Assembly (NCBI GenBank): GCA_007125475.1
Contig: SLDB01000243.1
Coordinates: forward strand, 1 to 6,160
Source of the DNA: Nitriliruptoraceae bacterium
GTDB taxonomy: Bacteria; Actinomycetota; Nitriliruptoria; Nitriliruptorales; Nitriliruptoraceae
Length of the DNA stretch: 6,160 bases
Direction of reading: 5' to 3'
Position 1 is the stretch's first letter. Every line of letters starts with the position of its first letter. The notes below the pieces were generated by a model, which saw nothing but the letters and a program-made list of their open reading frames with translations, made no database searches and was not told where the DNA came from. Made by a program: the position numbers and the translations under genes. Positions 1 through 4,549 of this stretch are shown here, piece by piece.

Positions 1-1
1 A

Positions 2-760
2 GAACCCATCGGCCGTGATCGTGCTGCCAAGGGTGCGGCGCCCCCGCGGCGCCCACGACCGGAGTCGGTGGCCCCGCCCCGGCCCAACCTCCCCGACGAC
101 GAGGAACCGCAGCTTCCCAAGCGGATCCGCCGGGAGATCGAACGCCTGCTGGGCCGTGGCGCCAAGGCCCGCGACGTCGCGCTGGCGCTGAGCATCGGTT
201 CGGCCGCGATCGACGAGGAGCGCATCGACGTCGCCCTCGAGGTCCTCGCCTGGGCGAAGTACGAGGCCCCGAAGCTCTCGTCCGTCCGCGAGGCGTACGG
301 CGTCGCGCTCTACCACGACGAGCAGTTCGCCGCCGCCCTCACCGAGCTGCAGGCCTACCGCCGCCTCACCGGCCGCAACGACCAGAACCACGTCATCGCC
401 GACTCGTTGCGCGCGCTCGGGCGGGACGTCGACAAGGTCGCCGAGGCCGCCGAGGAACTCGTCGCCGACGCTCAGGCCCCCGAGGACCGTCGGGCCGAGG
501 CGGTGATCGTGTGGGCCGCCGCGCTGGCCGACGGCGGTGACGTCGGAGCCGGCCGAGCCGTCCTGCGGCGATTCCTGGAGCGGCCACGCTCCTCCGACGC
601 CGAACACGACCTGCGGGTGCGGATCCTCGCTGCTGACCTCGCCGAACGGGCCGGAGACGACACCGAGCTCGAACGTCAGCTCGAGCTCATCGTCGCCGTC
701 GACCCCGGCTTCCTCGACGCCGACGAGCGCCTCGCCGCGCTGCGCGACGCGCAGAACTGA
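2..760 (+). CDS. TPR-like helical repeat protein, 5' partial (Rv1691-like)
   Basis: This is a soluble alpha-helical protein of unknown molecular function. The frame is open from base 2 to a stop at 758-760, followed in frame by a second TGA (761-763). The first 22 visible residues are Pro/Arg/Lys/Ala-rich. They look like the disordered basic N-terminus of actinobacterial homologues, so I treat the gene as truncated by the window edge. A GTG at 68 (230 aa) is the alternative start, but its GGAG (61-64) lies only 3 nt away. Numbered from GTG 68, residues 14-32 are a charged helix and residues 36-135 form TPR-like antiparallel helix pairs with alanine at packing positions (for example VREAYGVALYHDEQFAAAL at 73-91). 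More helices follow to residue 228. There is no signal peptide, membrane segment or catalytic motif. It resembles the TPR-like protein upstream of tlyA in mycobacteria. The gene converges on the minus-strand block with a 61-bp gap. Family assignment is inferred from pattern; scaffolding is a guess from the fold. Confidence 0.8.
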   Translation, partial: EPIGRDRAAKGAAPPRRPRPESVAPPRPNLPDDEEPQLPKRIRREIERLLGRGAKARDVALALSIGSAAIDEERIDVALEVLAWAKYEAPKLSSVREAYGVALYHDEQFAAALTELQAYRRLTGRNDQNHVIADSLRALGRDVDKVAEAAEELVADAQAPEDRRAEAVIVWAAALADGGDVGAGRAVLRRFLERPRSSDAEHDLRVRILAADLAERAGDDTELERQLELIVAVDPGFLDADERLAALRDAQN

Positions 761-821
761 TGACCCCCTCCTCCGCGTCGGAACCCCGCCACGTTCACGC
801 CCGCGACCATGGCCGGTGCGA
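761..821. other. convergent intergenic gap without a visible terminator
   Basis: This gap lies between the stop of the TPR-like gene and the stop of the minus-strand metallohydrolase gene. I looked for a GC hairpin followed by a T-run on either strand and found none. Termination here is either factor-dependent or read-through. The only structural element is a second in-frame TGA directly after the first gene's stop. Confidence 0.5.
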
Positions 822-1844
822 TCAGTCGTCGACGACGTCCTCGAGGTCGTCGTCCTCCTCGTCGGACGGATCGTCCTCGACGACGAGACGGTCCCCGGGG
901 AGGGCGACGTGCAGGATCGCCTGGCCCGGTTGCACCAGCGGGAGCGTCGTCGCCCCGACCACGTAGGCGTCCTCGTCGGCGGTGACGCTGGCGCGTTCCT
1001 CGCCGAGCGGGCTCACCGTCGACCACAACGGGTCACCGGCCCGGACCAGCTCACCGGCCGAGCACAGCAACTCGAGGATCCCGCCGCGTTCGGCGCGCAG
1101 CCACCGCGACTCATTGAGCAGCATCGGCTCGGACGACGCCGGCGGGGGGGCGTCGTCGATCATCCCCAGGTGCGCGAACACCTGCAGCGCCCCCCGACGG
1201 GCCACGTCGATCGCGTCGTCGTCGAACCGCCGTGGGGCGCCGCCCTCGAAGGTGAGCACCGGCACGCCACGGTCGTGGGCGATGGCGCGCAACGAACCCT
1301 CACGCAGCCGTGACGGGAGGACGAACGGCGCCCCGAACACCACCGCCAGCGCGCCGGCGTCGGCGTCGTCCTCGACGATCCTCACCTGCGGGGTGTTCGT
1401 CCGGGTGTTGGCCGCGGTGTGCAGGTCGATGCCGACGTCGCTGTCGTCGATCACTTCGTCGCAAACGATCCGGGCGATCCGGGCCGCCATCGAGCCGGTG
1501 TGCGACCCCGGGAACGAGCGGTTCAGGTCCCGCCGGTCCGGCAGGTACCGCGACCCGATCTGCACCCCCGGCACGTTCACGATCGGCACGATCACCACGA
1601 CCCCGGCCAACTGTGACGGATCCAGGGCGTCCAGCAGCTGCCGGCAGGTGGCGATCCCGTTGAGCTCGTCGCCGTGCACCGCGGCGGTGACGAACGCCCG
1701 GGGGCCGTCCTCGACCCCGTTCAGCACCGCCATCGGAAGGGTGGTGCGGTCGCCGAGGTAGGACTCCGAGATCGTCGGGGCGATGTCACGGCGCTCACCC
1801 GGCTCGACGGTGACCCCGGCGACGGTGACCGGCCCCCCCGTCAT
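822..1844 (-). CDS. AstE/AspA-type M14-fold zinc metallohydrolase (succinylglutamate desuccinylase/aspartoacylase family)
   Basis: A 340-residue probable cytosolic zinc hydrolase that cleaves an amide or peptide bond next to an acidic amino acid; the substrate is not determinable here. The zinc motif is HGDE (H57, E60) with the third ligand H142 in DLHT (140-143). DLNRSFPG (106-113) is the substrate-binding Asn-Arg region, and E200 in TFEGG is the expected catalytic acid. Residues 250-315 look like the small beta-rich, biotinyl-like C-terminal domain of this family (RGGILELLCSAGELVRAGDPL). The last 17 residues form a very acidic tail with 12 Asp/Glu. The ATG (1842-1844) overlaps the stop of the RimB-like gene by 4 bp (ATGA), implying translational coupling. 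A longer open frame reaches 2039 but would lie inside the RimB-like gene. In other bacteria, proteins of this family sit beside RimB-like and RimK-like genes, which suggests trimming of a ligated amino acid or peptide. That role is inference, and a plain N-acyl amino acid deacylase is possible. Confidence 0.88.
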   Translation of the reverse strand: MTGGPVTVAGVTVEPGERRDIAPTISESYLGDRTTLPMAVLNGVEDGPRAFVTAAVHGDELNGIATCRQLLDALDPSQLAGVVVIVPIVNVPGVQIGSRYLPDRRDLNRSFPGSHTGSMAARIARIVCDEVIDDSDVGIDLHTAANTRTNTPQVRIVEDDADAGALAVVFGAPFVLPSRLREGSLRAIAHDRGVPVLTFEGGAPRRFDDDAIDVARRGALQVFAHLGMIDDAPPPASSEPMLLNESRWLRAERGGILELLCSAGELVRAGDPLWSTVSPLGEERASVTADEDAYVVGATTLPLVQPGQAILHVALPGDRLVVEDDPSDEEDDDLEDVVDD

Positions 1845-2368
1845 GGGCGCGAACCGATCGTGGGGCGCAACGCCCCGCGCACCGCCCCGCGCTGCGCGGC
1901 CCGGTCGGTCTGCAGGTAGCCGTGCTGGGGGTCGACGAGCCCGTGGCCCGCCAGCGTCAGCCGCCCCAGCAGCATCCTGAAGTTCATCCCGGACCGGTCG
2001 GTGAGCGAGACCTCGGCGTCGGTGTCCAGCGGACCGCACACGATCCGGGTGCGCACCAGCAGCCGGTGTTCGGGCCTGGCCCGGGTGTCGCGGACACGAC
2101 GGTCACCGACCACCAGCGCCTCGATCTCGTGGTGGACCGGCTTCGTCCTGGTGCCCAGGACGACGTCGAAGCGCACCCGACGTCGCCGCTCGCCGGTGTC
2201 CGGGTCCCGCACCTCGCCGAGCTCGGTGAGGTCACCGATGTGCAACGCGCTCGTCCGGGCCCCCGTGTCGAGCTTCGCCCGCAGCCGCAGCCCCCACTCG
2301 GGGAGCTCGACGTGCTCCTTCCACCCGAACACGGGGAGTCGGGCGTTGCGGGCCACGATCGACTCCAC
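1841..2368 (-). CDS. RimB-like retropepsin-type aspartic protease (annotated elsewhere as 'ATP-dependent zinc protease', PF05618/COG4067)
   Basis: A 175-residue cytosolic protein of the family usually named ATP-dependent zinc protease, now viewed as retropepsin-like. No HExxH zinc motif or Walker motif is visible. Numbered from the GTG at 2366-2368, the family pattern starts at VFGWKEHVELPEWGL (about 13-27). The aspartic active-site loop DTGA is at 34-37 (KLDTGARTSALH), and the C-terminal signature MNFRMLLGR is at 128-136, followed by VDPQHGYL (about 145-152). A single DTGA implies a homodimer, as in retropepsins. I chose GTG 2368 because GAGGGAG precedes it with a 5-nt spacer and the length fits the family. 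In-frame alternatives are ATG 2437 and GTG 2485; the latter would overlap the rhomboid stop by 4 bp (GTGA), but neither has a Shine-Dalgarno. The 3' end overlaps the metallohydrolase start by 4 bp. Relatives commonly pair with RimK-type ATP-grasp ligases, but none is present in this window. Family call is firm; substrate unknown. Confidence 0.88.
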   Translation of the reverse strand: MESIVARNARLPVFGWKEHVELPEWGLRLRAKLDTGARTSALHIGDLTELGEVRDPDTGERRRRVRFDVVLGTRTKPVHHEIEALVVGDRRVRDTRARPEHRLLVRTRIVCGPLDTDAEVSLTDRSGMNFRMLLGRLTLAGHGLVDPQHGYLQTDRAAQRGAVRGALRPTIGSRP

Positions 2369-2373
2369 GGGTG

Positions 2374-2380
2374 CTCCCTC
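2374..2380 (-). promoter_or_regulatory. Shine-Dalgarno deciding the start of the RimB-like gene
   Basis: Read on the minus strand, GAGGGAG is followed by CACCC and then GTG (2368). This is the only good ribosome-binding site among the in-frame candidates and favours the 175-residue protein. If used, about 113 bp between the rhomboid stop and this start (2369-2481) is non-coding; I saw no other gene or clear hairpin there. Confidence 0.6.
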
Positions 2381-2481
2381 GTCGCCGCCACGGCCACCAG
2401 AGCCTACTGGCGCCACCGCCGGCACCCGTGCGTCCATCAGCGCCGACGGCCGCAGCCCGCCCGACCCGCACCGGGCGAGGG

Positions 2482-3282
2482 TCACGGCAGCGTGCGCCGC
2501 GGCGGATGGAACGGGGTGCGGCCGCGCCGTCGCCGCCGGCGGTCGATGATCAGGATCATCGCGATCCCGGCGAGGAACCCGGCGATGTGGGCGTCGTAGG
2601 CCACCGGGTCACCGACCGGCTGCTGCACCGCGGTGACCTGCAGCGCGAACCACCCCAGCAGCAGCAGCCACGCCGGGAACGTCACGACGGCCGCGATGAG
2701 GTAGAAGCGCACCGTGCGGAGCCCGGGCACGAACCACGTCAGCACGTACAACGGGAACGGGACCAGGGTGAGCACCGTCGCCCTCGGGAAGCACAGCAGG
2801 TAGGCGCCCAGGATCGCGGCGACGAGCCCCGACGCACCGACGAGCGGGGTGGTCGAAGCCGGCTGCACCAGCGCGTGCGCCGAGGTGGCCGCGACCGCTC
2901 CCAGCAGGGTGAACCCGGCGAACCGCAGGTGTCCGATCCGCGACTCGACGTCGTCGCCGAACACGACGAGGTAGATCAGGTTGCCGAACAGGTGCAGCGT
3001 CGAACCGTGCAGGAACGCCGAGGTCACCGCCGACAGCGGGATGTTCTTCTCGATCCCGTCGGTGGGGCAGCCCTGCAGCGCCGCCGCCAGCTCTCCCCCG
3101 GACAGCGGTTGCAGCGTCGTCAGCTCCCGCGGGATCGCCGAGTACTCGTACAGGAAGCGCATCTGGTCGCAGGCGTCGCCGGCGAGCTGGAACCCGAAGA
3201 ACACCACGGCGTTCACCGCGACCAGCAACCAGGTGACGTAGCCCCGGCGGTGCGGCCGGGTCAGGTCGCCGATCGGGATCAT
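2482..3282 (-). CDS. rhomboid-family intramembrane serine protease
   Basis: A 266-residue polytopic membrane protein that should cleave transmembrane substrates within or near the bilayer using a Ser-His dyad. The first membrane segment is about residues 16-34. HLFGNLIYL (97-105) carries the rhomboid HxxxN pattern (H97, N101). The catalytic serine motif GASG is at 149-152 with S151, and the catalytic histidine is H232 in DAHIAGFLAG. Further hydrophobic segments lie near 120-137, 150-164, 168-187, 192-218 and 231-247. The C-terminus is an Arg-rich tail with six consecutive Arg (248-253), fitting a cytoplasmic end. The loop between the first two segments is long (about 38-82) and contains C38 and C72, which could form a disulfide if it lies outside the membrane. 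The ATG (3280-3282) is preceded by GGGGG about 8 nt away, a weak Shine-Dalgarno. It is the first gene of the minus-strand block and is divergent from the tlyA operon. All catalytic residues are present, so it should be active; the substrate is unknown. Confidence 0.93.
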   Translation of the reverse strand: MIPIGDLTRPHRRGYVTWLLVAVNAVVFFGFQLAGDACDQMRFLYEYSAIPRELTTLQPLSGGELAAALQGCPTDGIEKNIPLSAVTSAFLHGSTLHLFGNLIYLVVFGDDVESRIGHLRFAGFTLLGAVAATSAHALVQPASTTPLVGASGLVAAILGAYLLCFPRATVLTLVPFPLYVLTWFVPGLRTVRFYLIAAVVTFPAWLLLLGWFALQVTAVQQPVGDPVAYDAHIAGFLAGIAMILIIDRRRRRRGRTPFHPPRRTLP

Positions 3283-3312
3283 GCGTGACGCCCCCGGCTC
3301 GTGGAGGCGGGG

Positions 3313-3318
3313 ACGTTA
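3313..3318 (-). promoter_or_regulatory. candidate -10 element for the rhomboid gene
   Basis: The minus strand reads GGTAACGT here, giving a TANNNT-type -10 hexamer (TAACGT) about 30 bp before the ATG at 3282. No convincing -35 lies 16-18 bp upstream (about 3335-3342 reads GC-rich on the minus strand). This is a weak call, as is usual for promoters read by eye in GC-rich DNA. Confidence 0.3.
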
Positions 3319-3343
3319 CCGCCGGGTTCGTCCACTGGCCGGT

Positions 3344-3361
3344 CGACCCGCCGTCGGGTCG
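3344..3361. repeat. perfect 7-bp inverted repeat with 4-nt loop in the divergent intergenic region
   Basis: CGACCCG (3344-3350), spacer CCGT (3351-3354) and CGGGTCG (3355-3361) are exact reverse complements. The dyad lies between the two divergent gene starts. It overlaps the place where a -35 for the plus-strand operon would fall if the -10 at 3376 is real. It could be an operator for a dimeric regulator or a strong hairpin. It is not followed by a T-run on either strand, so it is not an intrinsic terminator. Confidence 0.5.
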
Positions 3362-3375
3362 TCACCCCCCGGCGG

Positions 3376-3381
3376 TAGCAT
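3376..3381 (+). promoter_or_regulatory. candidate -10 element (TAGCAT) for the tlyA operon
   Basis: TAGCAT fits the TANNNT -10 pattern and lies 41 bp before the ATG at 3423. No good -35 is seen at about 3353-3358. The predicted leader would contain the tandem 12-bp repeat and the Shine-Dalgarno. Weak call by eye. Confidence 0.3.
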
Positions 3382-3388
3382 CCGTGAC

Positions 3389-3412
3389 GTCGGGCACCGG
3401 GTCGGGCACCGG
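3389..3412. repeat. perfect tandem 12-bp direct repeat
   Basis: GTCGGGCACCGG occurs twice without a gap (3389-3400 and 3401-3412). The last two bases of the second copy are the first two bases of the GGAGG ribosome-binding site of the following gene. It is a small tandem duplication in the presumed leader of the tlyA operon, or a doubled binding site. Confidence 0.8.
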
Positions 3413-3415
3413 AGG
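3411..3415 (+). promoter_or_regulatory. Shine-Dalgarno of the small conserved gene
   Basis: GGAGG lies 7 nt before the ATG at 3423 and is the strongest ribosome-binding site in the window. It fixes the start of the small protein and excludes the longer open frame reaching back to 3285. The second copy of the tandem repeat runs into it. Confidence 0.75.
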
Positions 3416-3422
3416 GAGAGAC

Positions 3423-3641
3423 ATGGACGAGCCAGACCGTTCGGGCCGGCCGGACGGCTCGGGTCAGCCGGCGACGCCACCGTCCACCGGTGCCGCCGCT
3501 CACGGCGCCACCGACCGGGTACAGACACTGCGGGAGCGGCTCGACGGCATCGCCGACGTCCCGGTCGCCGAACGTGTCGCCCTGTTCGAGGACGCCAACG
3601 CGGTGCTCGCCGACGAGCTCGCCGCCCTCGACGAGGTCTGA
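3423..3641 (+). CDS. small conserved protein of the tlyA operon (Rv1693-like), unknown function
   Basis: A 72-residue, soluble, acidic protein. Residues 1-32 are low-complexity and polar (Gly, Pro, Ser, Thr, Asp), probably disordered. Residues 33-72 form the conserved part: a helix (VQTLRERLDGIAD), a turn at DVPVAERV, and a second helix ending in LADELAALDEV. This two-helix pattern with a central 'PVAE' resembles the small proteins that lie directly before tlyA in other actinobacteria, such as Rv1693 in M. tuberculosis. It has no membrane segment or catalytic motif. The start is ATG 3423 with GGAGG 7 nt upstream, and it is the first gene of the plus-strand operon. Its stop (3639-3641) is 2 nt before the CTG proposed for tlyA, so TlyA translation may depend on translation of this gene. 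Function unknown. The gene call is strong from its start signal and position; the orthology is inferred from recalled patterns. Confidence 0.82.
   Translation: MDEPDRSGRPDGSGQPATPPSTGAAAHGATDRVQTLRERLDGIADVPVAERVALFEDANAVLADELAALDEV
3633..3636 (+). promoter_or_regulatory. putative Shine-Dalgarno for a CTG start of tlyA
   Basis: GAGG inside the last codons of the small gene is followed after 7 nt by CTG (3644), the last possible initiation codon before the S4 domain in the tlyA frame. The spacing is ideal. Another CTG (3638) overlaps the stop of the small gene (CTGA) but is only 1 nt from the GAGG, too close to use it. Confidence 0.4.
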
Positions 3642-3643
3642 CC

Positions 3644-4549
3644 CTGTCGACGCCGCGACGCCGCCTCGACGCGGAGCTGGTGCGCCGGGACCTCGCCCCG
3701 TCGCGTGCCGTCGCGCGTGAGGCGATCGCGGCCGGGTTGGTCACCGTCGACGGCGCCCCCGCGACGAAGCCCGCCACCCAGGTCGCCGCCGGCCAGGCCC
3801 TGCACCTGACGGCCTCCCCACGTGCCTACGTCTCCCGCGGGGGGGAGAAGCTCGCACACGCCTTGGACCGATTCGGGGTGGATCCGGCCGGGCGACGGTG
3901 TCTGGACGCCGGGGTCTCCACCGGCGGGTTCACCGACGTGCTGCGACGCCGCGGCGCCGCCCACGTCGATGCCTACGACGTCGGGTACGGGCAGGTGCAC
4001 GAACGCATCCGCACCGACGAGGGCGTCACCGTCCACGAACGCACCAACGTCCGTCACCTCACCGCCGAGGACGTCACCCTGCCGGCCCCCGACCTGGTCG
4101 TCGTCGACGTGTCGTTCATCTCCCTCACCGTGGTGCTGGGCGCGCTGCGTGCGGTGGCCGCCGACGACGCCGAGGCCGTCGTCCTCGTCAAACCGCAGTT
4201 CGAGGCCGGCCGAGGCGAGGTCGGTCGCGGCGGTGTCGTGCGCGACCCGCAGGTGTGGCGGCGGTGCCTCGATGACGTGGCTCAGGCAGCCGCCGCGCTC
4301 GACTGGCGGTGCGCGGCGGCGACGGCGTCACCGCTCACCGGCCCCGCCGGGAACGTGGAGTTCCTCCTGCACCTCACCCCGGGTGGCCCGGTGGCATCCT
4401 CACCGGCGCCTGCCGGCTCAGGGGGAGCCGGAGAGGCGCACGACGTCGGTGGCCGCGCCCTCGAACCCGCCGTCGCCGCACGCCTCGAGGCCGCCGTCGC
4501 CGAGGGGGTCGCGCTCGTGGCCTCCACGGCCGTGAAGGGAGACGCATGA
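3644..4549 (+). CDS. tlyA: TlyA, 16S/23S rRNA (cytidine-2'-O)-methyltransferase
   Basis: Cytosolic SAM-dependent methyltransferase of the TlyA/FtsJ-like family. In mycobacteria it methylates C1409 of 16S and C1920 of 23S rRNA and so gives sensitivity to capreomycin and viomycin. Numbered from CTG 3644 (301 aa), an S4 RNA-binding domain covers about 7-52. SRGGEKL (64-70) follows, then the SAM motif LDAGVSTGGFTDVL (87-100), DVGYGQ (112-117), VDVSFISL (154-161), KPQFEAG (183-189), GVVRDP (197-202) and GNVEFLL (236-242). K69, D155, K183 and E239 match the proposed catalytic tetrad. An Ala/Gly/Pro linker (about 247-269) and a final helix end the protein. The start is uncertain. No ATG, GTG or TTG lies close upstream of the S4 domain, and GTG 3680 would remove its first 12 residues (289 aa). 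I prefer CTG 3644 because RLDAELVRRDLAPSR aligns with the mycobacterial N-terminus and a GAGG lies 7 nt upstream. The stop overlaps nadK by 4 bp. Confidence 0.93.
   Translation: MSTPRRRLDAELVRRDLAPSRAVAREAIAAGLVTVDGAPATKPATQVAAGQALHLTASPRAYVSRGGEKLAHALDRFGVDPAGRRCLDAGVSTGGFTDVLRRRGAAHVDAYDVGYGQVHERIRTDEGVTVHERTNVRHLTAEDVTLPAPDLVVVDVSFISLTVVLGALRAVAADDAEAVVLVKPQFEAGRGEVGRGGVVRDPQVWRRCLDDVAQAAAALDWRCAAATASPLTGPAGNVEFLLHLTPGGPVASSPAPAGSGGAGEAHDVGGRALEPAVAARLEAAVAEGVALVASTAVKGDA

Noticed and set aside
822..890. Short tandem GAC/GTC-rich stretch as a CRISPR or structural repeat
   Set aside because: It is simple-sequence coding DNA for the Asp/Glu-rich tail, with no repeat-spacer structure.
537..1761. 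Plus-strand open frames at 537-1313 and 982-1761
   Set aside because: Both are low-complexity Ser/Arg/Pro-rich translations that cross the convergent stop or lie antisense to the metallohydrolase, whose zinc ligands are intact.
1845..2039. N-terminal extension of the metallohydrolase frame to 2039
   Set aside because: The extension is Arg/Gly/Ala-rich and lies entirely inside the RimB-like coding region. ATG 1844 gives the family-typical N-terminus and a 4-bp overlap.
2371..3288. Long plus-strand open frame (305 codons) opposite the rhomboid gene
   Set aside because: It is an Arg/Gln/His/Pro-rich composition with no recognisable motif, antisense to a clear rhomboid with all catalytic residues. 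Such frames arise routinely opposite GC-rich genes.
3344..3361. Intrinsic terminator at the intergenic dyad
   Set aside because: There is no T-run on either side, and the site lies upstream of both divergent genes rather than after any gene.
3281..3643. Upstream extension of the tlyA frame to ATG 3281
   Set aside because: It would overlap the whole 72-residue gene and translate as Arg-rich shadow sequence unlike any TlyA N-terminus; the small gene has a strong ribosome-binding site and sensible composition.
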